A stretch of 64,000 bases of DNA from Neostapfia colusana (taxonomy: Eukaryota; Streptophyta; Magnoliopsida; Poales; Poaceae). The stretch lies in contig JASWHV010000013.1 of assembly GCA_030760725.1 (NCBI GenBank), forward strand, positions 41,574,699 through 41,638,698, in the 5' to 3' direction. Both the position numbers and the translations under genes were made by a program. The notes under the pieces are model-generated. The model ran no database searches. It saw nothing but the letters and a program-made list of their open reading frames with translations, and was not told the origin of the DNA. Shown here piece after piece: positions 1 through 12,000 of the stretch (positions are counted from its first letter, which is position 1; each line of letters opens with the position of its first letter).

Positions 1-1927
1 CTCCTCCTGAGGAATCCAACAAAATTGGTCTCACTCTTTTTGGAGTTTTCTACACAAAGTTATGGCCTTGTAAAGATCAGCTAATTTCTGGAATTATTTC
101 TCTAATGGAAACATCAAATAATTGGGCTGGGCCCACTGTTTTAATTCGGGCCAGTCAGATTTTTGCAACACCGGGGGCTACGGGGTTATTCCCGTGCAGC
201 CGCACCAGATCCGGCGCCACAAACCGATCCTCGCGCGCACCCGGAGGCTGACCGGTGGGACCGGCCCTCCTTCGTCTTCCTCGCGCTGCCCGCGCCTCCC
301 GCGGCGGCGCACGCCGGCGAGGCTCACCGGGACGGGGTTCCCGTGGTCCAAACTTTGTCAAATACGCCGCCTGAGAGTTATACACCGTGCTGATCCCAAT
401 GATGGGGTCGGAAGCCGATGACAACGGCCGGAACGGTGCTTGCACCGGCGACCATGTCGAACCTTACTTTGGCGACCTCGCTCTCCCTAAACAGTGGGTC
501 TTTCAGGCTAGGGTTGGCTCCAAAAGCACCAGTGTCTCATGGACATCCTCGACCCATAGCTCGCTCTCCCTGAAACCCACCGGAGAGGGGACATCACCGG
601 CGACCCGAGCCCGCAAAACTCCGGCGGTGACAAAAACTCGATACCAGGCATCTCTACTTGGTCGTTTGAGCTGCTAGGACTTCGGGGAGATGCGCAAGCA
701 TGTGCTGGAGCTACTCTAAGCTCATCTAGCGCGGAGCTACCCCGAGCACAACGAATTTTCGGTTAGACCCGGCTCTATCCGTCGGTGTACAGTTTGGGGA
801 AACGGTGAAATTCTCGCCACCGGATCTAGCAATCGCTAAACGGTTTCCGGCTACATGATCAGGACATGTGAACGCACCTTTCTTGTGTAAGGAAGGGGCG
901 GTGACACCGGCCGTAGCGCGCTGTCCACGGCGACCACCTTCGGTTCGTCCGCGTTCACCCGAGGATCGTGGCTATTCTGCCAATATCCGGAGCAATCACG
1001 TTCGGGGCAGGGAAGGAGAAGTGCTGGAGAGCTAGAGCACTGCCTGGCGATGCTCTTTGCTGTGGAGCGCTCGAGCAGCCGAGCTCGGAGGGCTGTGGTG
1101 TGATCAGAAGGAACGGCGGCGGTGTTGTGGACGGAAGGAAGCGGCGGGGGCGCGAGTTATAGCAGGGGAAGAAGGAAAAACAGCTCCGGCGCACCCTTTG
1201 CCGTGATCCAACCCAGCCACCGAGGCAGCAGGATGTGGCGCGGGCTCTCCCTCAGACGCGGGTTCAACAGGGAGCTGGCGCGCTCCCGCTGTTCGACCGC
1301 CGTCGGCTGAGGCGGCAACCCCAGTGGGTGGCTGACAAATGGGCCCCACCTCCCCTCTTTGTTTAATCAACTTTTTCTGATATTTTCCCACCAGCAACTC
1401 AACATTTAAGACTTGACTTCAACCCCAAGTCATAGTTTGAATTTACTGAATTCAAATAGTTTGAATTCGGGTGTGAAAATTAGATGTGGATTGATCATTT
1501 GAATTTGAAAGGGAGTTTGAATTCTCCACTTTGTATTGCCTCAAAAATATAGCAAACCAGCTCCAAAATTTCCAATTTTTTGGCATGGCTGCTTATTAAA
1601 AGGAGGAGAATACATTTGTGAAACCCAATTTTCAAATTGAGGGAATTGGAATTTGAAACTGAATTTGAAATTCAGATTAGAGTGCTTCTCCTTTTAATCC
1701 CAAACAAATATTAAAACTCCTCCAAATGAGCTGAGATTTGGAAGGTTGAATATTTGGACTATGAAGGTCCAAGTTGTGCATTTAGATCTCCATGTTTGGA
1801 AGTTTTTGGGAAGTCTAAACCCTCACTTTGAACTCACACTTATTATAATTCAATGTTTTAATTCCCCTCATTTTTCATGAGTGTATATGAGCTGAATTTT
1901 CTTGCTACCACTTTTGGGGATTTTACA
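1..1927 (-). mobile_element. TE1: LTR end of a TE9-family element, cut by window edge
   Basis: This stretch aligns base for base with the right-hand ends of the TE9 LTRs (about 53880-55815 and 61379-63309), beginning in the shared segment with the words ggaatccaac and ending in the same ...ttttaca terminus. The orientation is minus, because in TE9 that terminus lies next to the minus-strand polypurine tract. Immediately after it (1928 on), TE2 LTR sequence resumes, so TE1 is inserted in the TE2 5' LTR. The first five flanking bases, ATCCA (1928-1932), should be one copy of the target duplication. Whether this is a solo LTR or one end of a full element cannot be told. The block from about 757 to 1310 does not match TE9 and looks like TE4 instead. 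The reading frames inside are GC-rich artefacts. Confidence 0.9.
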
Positions 1928-2937
1928 ATCCATAGTGGAACTTTTCCAACTGCCTTAGGCTTTCGGCGTCAGGGTAGCAGGAGGTAACTTGCTTAAGAAC
2001 ATACCACTGTGGGTATGTACCTTGAGGGAGCTTGCATACTCGGGGCAGTTGGACTGCGTCCGATGTGGAAGATCTTGGGAAAGGTGGCCGCGTACAACGT
2101 CAGTTGAGATTGTTTTCGGCAACTCGGAGTACGGGTGTACGTGTCGTGTAGTCCGGGCGTGTACTGATTCGAATCACTGTTGCTCGCGGTCATATGAGTA
2201 TACTTGCCCACTGCGTCTTGACGTAGTAACAACTGGAACTGGTTATCATTGAATTTGATAAGACTGTGATGTAACTTGTTTTGCATCCATGATTGAACTA
2301 GAGATAGGCTCATTAAACTTTACTTTCGCCTTGTGCAAGGAGCATCGCAACAAAGCGTTTCTTGTTTGATTGTGGAGTTGCGATGCTGTCCACTTCAGGG
2401 TCTGTACAATGAGGCTTAAAACCTGAAAGTTAAGGATCAACTTTAGGCGAGTCCTTTACGCAAATCTAGCTATCCTAATTGTAAACCGCCGTGCATGTAG
2501 AGTTTCTTGTTTAGGAGAGACAGATCAGTCTTGCTGAGCCTATGTGCTCACGCTTGCTATATAAGTGGTTTTGCAGGTTAACATCGATGCTAAGAAATAG
2601 GTTGTCCGGTGAGACTCGGAGACTTCCGAGTCATGTAACACATGGAGAACCCACCCGCTGCTGCTTGTCTTCGTGTTGCTAGCGAGAGGAGTCCGCGGGC
2701 TGGACTTCATCTTGAGTGCTCTTAGTTATTCGACGTGAGTTGTTATAGACTTCCTCTGTAGCTATTTGACGTAAACTATTTACAATGAAAAACTTGTAAG
2801 CTTCCGCTATTGTTTTATGTAATACATTGTTCCTTGTATGTGTGCTGTTGGGTGCCGCACAACACGACACCACCCAATGCTATTCCCGGGCACGTGCCCC
2901 GTCCCCGTGACTAAACGGGCGGCGTCGGGCCGTCTCA
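1928..2937 (+). repeat. TE2 5' LTR, 3' part
   Basis: It matches 12277-13286 of the TE2 3' LTR over exactly 1010 bases, with no net length difference. In the first 160 or so positions I count 11 mismatches, 10 of them transitions, which indicates an old insertion. It ends in ...gtctca (2937), just before the primer site. The 5' remainder is separated by TE1 and lies beyond the window. Confidence 0.92.
2558..2564 (+). promoter_or_regulatory. TATA box of TE2 5' LTR
   Basis: The sequence tatataa lies about 370 bases before the LTR end, within a block (gtgctcacgcttgctatataag) that is conserved between the two TE2 LTRs. The likely role is to start the genomic RNA. A ttttgcag block follows closely and recurs in related LTRs. 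The assignment is from the motif only. Confidence 0.55.
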
Positions 2938-2939
2938 GC

Positions 2940-2952
2940 TGGTATCAGAGCC
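2940..2952 (+). other. TE2 primer-binding site (tRNA-iMet)
   Basis: The motif tggtatcagagcc is the standard plant primer site complementary to the 3' end of initiator tRNA-Met. It starts two bases after the LTR terminus CA. Minus-strand cDNA synthesis would start here. The following bases (gcattggtaatagc) are conserved next to the primer sites of TE7 and TE9. Confidence 0.92.
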
Positions 2953-4459
2953 GCATTGGTAATAGCGCACGGAATAAGGAAGGTATTACGACAAAAATTT
3001 AGGTTACGGTGAGGATACGGTACTAGGTCCACATAAGGATTACTATTAGCTTAATATGAAGGTGGCAAATTAACTTATTTGTTATGTCGGAAAATCGTGT
3101 ATCTCGGTACGATTTATGTCTTGGGGGGTGCACGTAAGCGCTGTCCACCAGTGCGCACAAGCTGAAGGGTGGAGCCCCACGGGTGGCAGGTAGCCCGACC
3201 CGCTTTAACATCCTCTACGACCCTTCATGTCATTTGGGGGTATTTGAGCAATGTCTGTCCCGGGCGTGCGTGGTGCAATTTGGGAAACCCCGTCACGTGG
3301 TTAGTAACGTGAACACGTAGCTCAAGGCGTGTTTGGCTTGAGAACACCTGGGCGAGTGATGACGGACGGGTGTAAGAACTGTATGGATACCGGGTTCGGT
3401 GTGCAGCCGGACCTGACGATTGAGTGTGACTTATGCAGGATTAATCACGAAATCGTAGTACGAATAGTACACGTTTGTGAGTGACCGTTTTAGTGTCACC
3501 TAAGATATGAATATGCCGGTATAATCCGGTTAGGTTTTTCTTTTGGTGAGGCTAAGTAGTACCGACATGCTTCTTACAGTGCATCGACGCCGTACTATAC
3601 TTAATAACCCCTTTCCTTTGAAGAAATGAATCATGAACTAACTTTCGATTAAAATGGAAGTTTGAAACAAATATTAGTTACTGAACTCTTATTTTGAGCT
3701 AAGATTCAAATGAGAGGAAGACTAGGCTTCAAAGATTTTTAAAAAACAGAGTGCTCTGTTTTCGGCAGGAATTCTTGCTGAACTTTAACAGAGCATAACT
3801 CTGAGTAGCTTGACCCAATTATGGTGTATGATACAGTTCTGGAAATATTTTCAAGTGATCTACCACTTCTTTGCAGACCTCCAGAGCAAAATCACACGCT
3901 GAATGGGTAGGAAGTTCAGCGGGAGGTAAACTGTCCAGAACCAGGACAGCAGCAAAACCTCTCTGGACCTTCCTGTAGAAAAACCCTTAAGAAGCCTATG
4001 ATACACCATTTGAAAGGTTATGAAATGTGCAACATTGTTGTAGTTCAAAGTTGGTTCAAATTCTTATTGTATTTGCATATACAACTGTGATAAAATCAGC
4101 CACATACAAAGGAGATGCTGGCAAATTTTATCCAGGAATTTTGTCAACTTTGGAAAATCATAACTCTTAATCTAGAGATGATCTGAAGGCATATAAGTAC
4201 TCGTTGGAAAGCTACTGAAGTTAACTTTAACTTTGGTATGCAACTTGAGTTATGAAAATGCTCTTAACGAGATCAAAATCTGGAGATAGTGCATAAAGGT
4301 CTGTTCTGTACAGATAGGCTAGATGGCCATGCCTACTAAGGAATTGTGTAAACATAGATTTTGTTACTGCTTTCATAAAGTTTTGACATAGTCATTTTTC
4401 CATTAGTCTCACATACTGCTGAGTTCTTGTTTAACTCTTCTCAACTACATTTTTGCACT
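2953..4459 (+). other. TE2 untranslated leader
   Basis: About 1.5 kb lies between the primer site and gag with no credible reading frame. It is homologous, in reverse orientation, to the leaders of TE6 (44600-45115), TE7 (32700-34200) and TE9 (57470-59240). It contains decayed repeats: the words cataact...gat...tggaaa recur at about 3794 and 4159, a spacing of 365. The role is probably RNA packaging or translation control (inference). Confidence 0.75.
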
Positions 4460-5650
4460 ATGGTTCGTAACCGCTCTAGGAGTAGGGCCGGAACTTCTGA
4501 TCGAGATGGTGATGCTTTTATTCCACCATCAGAACCACCATCCACGGGATAGATGGATCTTATGACTCGAGTCGTCGAGACTAACCAAGAGAACACTAGG
4601 CTGCTGCAAGAAGCAACGCAAGAACACACACGCTTACTCAAAGCTTTGGTACAGCAAGGCGTACTCCAGAACACGCAACAAGTCGTTCCACCTCGGAACG
4701 CTTATCTGGATTTCTTGGCGACTCAACCGCCAATCTTTACTGAAGCCACCGAACCTGTGGAAGCAGATCAATGGTTTCGTGTCATGGAGTCAAAATTCAG
4801 ATTATTCGAGTGTGATGAAGTGCAGAAGACAAAGTTCGCCGCTCAGCAACTCCATGGAGCCGCCGGAAACTGGTGGGTGGATCATCTTGCCACCATTCCG
4901 GATGATTATCAAGTAACATGGAGTGAGTTCTGTGAAGCCTTTCGTACTCGTCACATACCACTAGGTATTGTCAAGGCAAAGCAGGAGGAATTTTTGGGCT
5001 TGAAGCAAGGGGACATGAGTGTCCTCGAGTATGTCAGAAGGTTTAACCTTTTGGCCCAATATGCTCCCGAATATGTGGCGAAAGAAGAGGCATGGTGTGA
5101 CCTATTCTTCCATGTCCTGAGTGCCATATTACAGGAGAAGTTGGCCGTACACAATAACGGCAGTTACACCGACATGGTCGATGCGGCTTTCATCCAAGAG
5201 AAGCCGACACTTGAGTGGCAACGTGAGATGATAAAGATGAGTGAGATCGAGCAGGCTAGCACAAGTTATGTGCCTCAAAAGAACCGTTTGGTGTATCGAA
5301 CGCCACCCGGTGAAAGATGGAGGCCACCTGTACGATCGACTCCTCAGAGATTGATTACTGGTCAAGTTCTACAACTTGCACCACCTCCACAGCCGCAGCA
5401 TCAGACGGTGGTTTGTGCTCCATCGCTGCAGCCATGTGTACCAAGCATCCCAGCGCAAGTAAACGAAGAACCGGAGAGGCATCCGTGTTTCACTTGTAGG
5501 CATATGGGCCATTATTCTAGGCACTGTCCAGAGGAAATTCGAGGATGCGGGTCATCATATTTACAACAATACGACCCGTATCTCAATCTGCAGACAGGAG
5601 GGCAGATAAGGGGCAACATTCACTATACTGTGATTGATGATGTTCCGTAA
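4460..5650 (+). pseudogene. gag: TE2 gag (broken)
   Basis: Gag forms the capsid and nucleocapsid of the intracellular particle. The start ATG at 4460 opens with MVR, as in the gags of TE6 and TE7. An in-frame TAG at 4550-4552 interrupts the N-terminal low-complexity part, after which the frame is open to 5650. The capsid region has the usual words (EADQWFRVMESKF, QLHGAAGNWW, EFCEAFR, LAQYAPEYV). A CCHC zinc knuckle, CFTCRHMGHYSRHC, lies at about 5486-5527 and binds RNA in this family. The end at 5648-5650 is an in-frame stop before protease, where related elements read through with a VPEG-like linker, so gag and pol were probably one frame originally. Confidence 0.88.
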
Positions 5651-6196
5651 GGAGAAGCCGCATTAGCAGGGATATTTTCTCTGAATCAACTACCAGTTTT
5701 GATTCTCTTTGATTCCGGTGCCACACACAATTTCATTAACCAGTCTTTTGTGGCGCGACATCAGCTCCAAACAGTTTATACAAAGAGGCAATAACTCATA
5801 TCTTCGCCCGGGGGCAGAAGTACCGCAAACGAGGTTGTCTCCCGAGCACCTCTTTGTTTGCGGGGTATAATATACCCTACGACTCTCATTATTCTTCACG
5901 GTCTGAAGATCAACATCATTTTGGGGATGTCGTGGTTGAATTACCACCAGGCGGTTCTTAACATCAGCTCCAGGACCATTGAGCTCAACTCCCCACGGCA
6001 CGGTCTTCGTATGTTAATTCTGGGCGCCAGACGGCAGCAGATTGCAACAGTGAACCACACGGAAGCTGTTAAGATAGAGGACATTCCGGTGGTATGTGAG
6101 TATCCAGATGTGTTTCCCGATGATTTACCGGGCATGCCGCCCGAGCGAGACGTTGAGTTCAAGATTGAACTTATACCGGGAACAACACCGATATAA
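5651..6196 (+). pseudogene. TE2 aspartic protease (broken)
   Basis: The retropepsin domain that cleaves Gag-Pol. The active-site word LFDSGATHNFI begins near 5705, followed by the SSPGG loop and an ILGMSWL segment near 5915-5937, which is the usual second half. An in-frame stop sits just before the SSPGG loop (about 5792), and another at 6194-6196 just before RT. The tail YPDVFPDDLPGMPPERDVEF is the conserved linker to RT in this clade. It is in the same frame as gag. Confidence 0.85.
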
Positions 6197-7430
6197 CGAA
6201 GGCCGTACAAGATGGCACCCAATGAACTGGCAGAATTGAAGACACAGCTGAATGATCTAGTGAGCAAGGGCTTTATAGGACCGAGTTCGTCACCTTGGGG
6301 TTGTTCAGCATTGTTTGTCAAGAAGAAGGATGAAACACTACAGTTTGTGTTGATTATCGTCCTTTGAACGCCATTACCATCAAGAACAAGTATCCCCTAC
6401 CTCGCATTGATATGCTCTTCGATCAATTAGTGGGTGCGTAGGTATTTTCTAAGATGGATCTTTGGTCCGGATATCACCAGATTAAAGTCCGGGCAGAAGA
6501 TATTCCGAAGACGGCATTCTCAACGAGATACGGGCTGTATGAGTATCTCGTTATGTCTTTTGGTTTGACCAACGCACCGGCACATTTTATGTACCTGATG
6601 AATTGAGTATTCATGCCTGAGTTGGATAAATTCGTCGTTGTCTTTATCGACGATATCTTGGTGTACTCCAAGTCAGAGGAAGAACATGCTGAACATCTGC
6701 ATATTGTGCTACAAAGATTGCGAGATCATCAGCTCTATGCAAAATTCAGCAAGTGTGAATTCTGGATTAATCAAGTACCGTTTCTCGGACACATTATTTC
6801 GGCGGAGGGCATTGCTGTAGATCCGAGAGTGATTATCCAAGTACAGAATTGGGAGTCACCAAAGTCAGTACATGAAATCCGTAGCTTCCTCGGTTTAGCG
6901 GGTTATTACCGGAGGTTCATCGCGGGTTTCTCCAGGATTGCAAACCGATTACAGTATTATTAAAGAAGAAGACCAGATTTATGTGGGGTGCTGCGTGTGA
7001 ACAAGCTTTCAAGACTTTAGTGAAGCATCTCACAACAGCCCCAGTTCTTGCTCAGCCGGATACGACGAAGCCATTCGACGTGTATTGCGATGCATCTGGC
7101 ATTGGTCTTGGCTGCGTGCTGATGCAAGAAAGACGAGTTGTCGCTTATGGATCTCGTCAACTCAGAAATCACGAGCAGCATTATCCAACTCATGATCTTG
7201 AGTTAGCTGCCGTGGTCCCTGCTTTAAAGATGTGGAGGCATTACTTGCTTGGAAATCTTGTACACCTCTACACCGACAACAAGAGCTTGAAGTACATCTT
7301 CACTCAGAAAGAATTGAACATGAGGCAACGAAGATGGTTAGAGCTCATTAAAGACTATGAACTTGAGATTCATTATCATCCAGGAAAGGCGAATGTGGTC
7401 GCCGATGCGCTCAGTCGTAAGGCGCATATC
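6197..7430 (+). pseudogene. TE2 reverse transcriptase and RNase H (broken)
   Basis: RT copies the RNA and RNase H degrades the template. RT words include GFIGPSSSPWG, KNKYPLPRID, SGYHQIKV, MSFGLTNAPAHFMYLMN and the catalytic FIDD (near 6650). RNase H words include VYCDASGIGLGCVLMQE (about 7080), TDNKSLKYIF and HPGKANVVADALSRK (about 7378-7422). A one-base loss near 6342 (LRLCVDYR region) and another shift near 6955 change frame, and stops lie at about 6439 and 6603. The catalytic Asp pair is present, but the gene cannot be read through. Confidence 0.88.
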
Positions 7431-8941
7431 CATCACCTAACTATTGCTGAAATGGATGATGAAGAACCAAGCCTCCGTGTTGTCCCGTATGAAGCTCTCT
7501 ATAATCTCGCTCTCATTCCGACCATCCGAGAGGAGATCATTGAAGCTCAACGAAGAGACAAGAGTATGTTTCACATATGGCGAAGGATAGACAACGGAGA
7601 AATGAAGTGCTTCCGGAAGGATGATGAAGGTACAATGTGGTTCAACGACCAGATTGTAGTACCCCGGGATATGGGACTACGGAAGAAAATTTTGGATGAA
7701 GTTCATTTGTCCAAGTTTTCTATTCATCCGGGCAGTAATAAAATGTACCAAGATCTCCGGAAGAAGTTTTGGTGGACACGTATGAAACGTGAAGTTGCAA
7801 AATACGTTTCAGAGTGTGATATGTGCCGAAGAATCAAGGCCGACCATATCAAGAAGTCAGGCCTGTTGCAACCACTGCAAATACAGGCATGGAAGTGGGA
7901 AGACATGAGCATGGACTTCATCGTCGGGTTGCCAATGACCTCCCACAACCATGATTCGATTTGGGTAATCGTGGACCGGTTAACCAAATCAGCACATTTC
8001 ATCCCTGTGCATACAAGATATAACACAAAGCAGTATGCAGAGCTGTACATAGCACGGATCTTGTTCTTACATGGAGTCCCCCATACCATTGTGTCAGATA
8101 GACGATCGCTGTTCATAGCCCGTTTCTGGGAGCAGCTACACGAATCCTTGGGGACCAAACTGATTCGAAGCTCTGCATATCACCCTCAAACCGATGGGCA
8201 AACTGAGAGGGTGAATCAAATACTGGAAGATATGCTAAGAGCATGTGCCATCCACCACGGTAAGTGCTGGGATGATCACTTACCGCTGGCGGAGTTCTCG
8301 TACAACAACGGATATCAGACGAGCATCAAAATGGCACCATATGAAGCTCTATACGGCCGGAAGTGCCGTACACCATTGAATTGGTGCGAATCCGGTGAAC
8401 GAGTAACATTCGGGGTTGATCTTGTCAATGAAGCTGAAGAGAGAGTTCGGATAATACAAGAGAACCACAAAGCTGCCCAATCTCATCAAAAGAGCTACGC
8501 GGACAAGAGACGTCGACCGCTGCACTTCGAAGTCGGAGAGCACATGTGTCTCCGATGAAAGGGATTCATCGGTTCGGTGTAAAGGGGAAACTTGCTCCCC
8601 GATTCACCGGTCCGTTCACCATAACGGAGAAGTGCGGAACTGTAGCCTACCGGCTGGAACTACCAGCAAGCCTTGCCGGTATTCACGACATATTTCATGT
8701 GTCCCAGCTGCGGAAATGTCTCAAGTTTACTGCTGCAATCCGCACCGAAGACATCGCTGAGTTAAAGCCAGATCTCACCTATGTCGAGCAACCTGTACAG
8801 ATTATCGATGAAAAGACCCGGATCACCCGAAACCGGACTTTGAAATTTTACAAAGTCCTGTGGAGTAATCATACCCCGGAAGAGGCGACGTGGGAAACCG
8901 AAGATTACATCCACAAGAACTATCCGGAACTTTTGTCATAA
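7431..8941 (+). pseudogene. TE2 integrase with C-terminal chromodomain (one frameshift)
   Basis: Integrase inserts the cDNA. The N-terminal HHCC zinc site is visible (H in EVHLSKFSIHPGS, then CDMC, about 7700-7830). The catalytic triad is present as D in MDFIVGLP (about 7913), D in VSDRRS (about 8096) and E in GQTER, with 35 residues between the last two. SDRR replaces the usual SDRG. The frame is open from 6981 to 8558, then shifts near 8545 into the frame ending at 8941. The last 35 or so codons (KFYKVLWSNHTPEEATWE, then DYIHKNYPELL) form the chromodomain-like tail that targets chromoviruses to heterochromatin. Confidence 0.9.
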
Positions 8942-8996
8942 ACTTTGTAATCACCTCCCGTCTCGTTCTTCTTTTTAATCTCGGGACGAGATTTCT

Positions 8997-9012
8997 TTTA
9001 AGGGGGGAGGAA
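8997..9012 (+). other. TE2 polypurine tract
   Basis: The run tttaaggggggaggaa directly precedes the 3' LTR and primes plus-strand DNA. The block before it (tcgggacgagatttctttta) is also found, with small changes, before the tracts of TE6, TE7, TE8 and TE9. Confidence 0.88.
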
Positions 9013-12000
9013 TGTAAAGGTCCCAAAAATGTGAATACAAAGAAACACTTGTTTGCAAAAGTTGGTTCCATATGTATGAAATTTGGGACTTGTTAAAACT
9101 CTTCCACATGTTATAACACACATGAGGGTTTTCTTCACACAAGTTCAAATGTTTGTTTGCAAACTTGGAACCCAAGGGGGGGTCTAAAACCAAGATGGGA
9201 AGTTCCAATATGTGTGATAAAACTAAAGTCAGATTTGGAACAAACTTGTTCAACTCAAAATTCAAATGAGAGCAACACTATGAATTTCAAAACTGTTGTG
9301 CTACAAATCTCATTTGCACCAACCAAAATAAAAATCAGATTTCATATTTGAATTCCATGGGTCCAAATTAGGGGGTGTGAAAGTTTCATGATTTATGGAA
9401 ATGATTTGCAACCCATTTTCCAAAATGGACTTTAAATAACAAAGAATTCAAATGCATGTTTGAATTTGGATGAAACTTGCCCAATTTTCCAAATGTCTCT
9501 CAGATTTAAACTTCCATAATTGAATTCCATCATATTCAAACTTTGGAAGATATTTTAGAGGGATAAGGAGGCTCTGAATTGCGGGACCCACCTGTCATTG
9601 AGGGGGAGAAAAATTGCAAAAAGATCTCAGACTGTAATCTCTGTTTGAGTTCTGCAGTCGGTTCACTCGAGCCACCGAGGCTTCTCACCGTGCGACACCG
9701 AGTTCCCCAGGGAACCGATGTTCCTCTGCCGTACATGTGCTGGCGAGCTGCTCCTCCCCGTACTCATCTCCCCTGCCGTGTTTTCTTCCGCCTTATCACC
9801 GAGACACCGCAGCTTCCTTCTCCTCGCGCGCGAAACAGAACAGAGCGGCCGACGCTCGAGCAAATCGCTCGACCACCGCCTAGCTCGCGTGCGAGCCTCA
9901 GCCGAGCAACCAAAAAACACCATAGACTCTCCTCCGATGTCCTCGCGTCACTCCAATGTGAGCTTCACCTCCAGAGACCGAGAACGCCGAGTTCCCGCGG
10001 CAACCGAAAACAACGGCGACGAGGCGCTCCGGTGGACAGCTCCACAGAGTGGTTTTCACGACCAATCTAGAGGACCGTTGTACGAGCAACAGCTTCCTGC
10101 TGCTTCCATTCGAAGCTCAGCTCCAGCCGTTGCCTCTCGACGACGAATTTCAGAAATCCTATCCGGCCGGTGTAAACCGACCTTCGGGTATGATTCCACA
10201 AAATTCCAGATTGATTTTTGTTTAGACACCACGAAACTTCGCGCACACGGGCTAGACTTGAGGGCGCACCAGTTTGCTTTTGAAGCTTCGCATGAAACGC
10301 ACGGTGCACAGCGTATTTCCGGTCTATCCGACGGCGGCTATGGCGGGAAGGTTCGGGTGCACGGTGAACCCTAGTTTAGAGCCATCTCCAAGTTGTTTTG
10401 TTCCCATGTCGACGTTTCTTAGCGCCCGCCGGTGCTTTAGAACCTGGAAACCGGAGCTTGGAGGGCTTAGGGCGTCGGGGCGACGTCGCCGGACTTCATC
10501 TGGGCCACTGCACCGGTGCAGGATGGTTTAGGAACTTTGCCGGTCTGTGGAAGTCACACCAGCGTGTTTCACGTACAAAATGAGGGCCTGGTGGCGAGTT
10601 TAAGCGTCGGAGGTGGCCTGACGACCGAATTCATGGTAACTCCGGCGAGCCCCGGCGGTGCGGGCGCGCGGGCAGCTGGAGGTTGAAGAAGGCTGCCGGC
10701 CCCAAGCGTCAGTCGCACAGAATCAGGAGCTGGATACTCTGGCGCCGGATCGTCTGTGACAGCGCAGGAAACAATCCTGTGACCCCGTGTGGCACTCTCT
10801 CAGCAGCATACACGTGTTCCCTGGTCCCACCGCCAGTATAAACTTTTTCCCGGATTTATTCAAATTCCAAAATTTTCCCCAAACTTTAGAAGAGCATAAA
10901 TTTTGCTAGGAACCTCCAAATTTAGTGATTCAAATTGGGTTAGATTCAGATTGACAAAATCTATCCAAATATGCAACCCAATGTGTATGAAAGTCTTTAT
11001 TTAAGTCTGGAAAAATCTTTAAAACTTTTTAGAAAAAGGATTTTCGAGGGAGTTTGGTTTATCCAAAAATCCTCCAATTTTTCCAGAATATTCTATAAGG
11101 TGTTATTAGGCTCCTGTAAAAGTTTCAGCTCATTTGGAGTAGATTTGATCAGGATAATTCAGATTGTAAGTTGCTGCGTTTAATTGAATACAGAGACATT
11201 TTCAGAGAATTTCCAAAACTTGTAAATTCAGTTCTGGGCAATTCTTAGCTCCAAAAATCCTAGTAAAATTCATGCAAGCTCTATGAACTACAATTCAAAT
11301 GTGGTTCAATGAGTTTTACATGAACATAGGTGTTACCTAAGAATTAATTGCTCTTTGCTTAATTACTTAGAGAATTGTTCTGCATAAACTACTCAATGAA
11401 AAGTGCTAATTTTTGGTCCAGATGACTTTCTTGTGACAAGGAACTCACATGAAAATTCTCAGCCCCATTGGAGCTCTGGATCACCACTGTTATGTGTAAC
11501 CTCTTAAGGGGATCAACACTTAAGTGGGAGAAGCACTCAATATTTAATCATAGTATTTAAATCCAACCCAAACCACTAGCACCAGTGTCATTTTAAATTC
11601 ATAAACAAAGTTCCAGTTTTTAAATCTGTCATTGGATCTTATTAGCAAATGCTTTTCAATTAAATACATATGCATTAACATATCGTGTAGCATCTACGTG
11701 AAGAACGTGAGAAGGACTTAAAGTGAAGATCAAGGAGGAAGGAAAAGAAAGTAATCAAGCTCCAAGTGATCGTCCATAACTGATTGTAATCTTAGTCACC
11801 TGCAAAACAGGAAAGCCCTGGTTTGCCTTTGAACAGTTTTATAAAGTATTTTTATTTCTAGAGATCATAGCTTTGCATCGTTGATTGCATTAGGTCTAGT
11901 TGATATTGAAACCCCCACTTGCATTACAAGAAATACATAATAGAGAAAGGGTAGAATAGCACCTCCTCGAGTGGATTTGGCTACGCTAATGTTAGTAGGA

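Noticed and set aside
9718..10374. 218-codon open frame in the TE2 3' LTR
   Set aside because: It lies in the GC-rich LTR core with overlapping long frames on both strands, has no recognisable domain, and no start context; GC-rich sequence gives such frames by chance.
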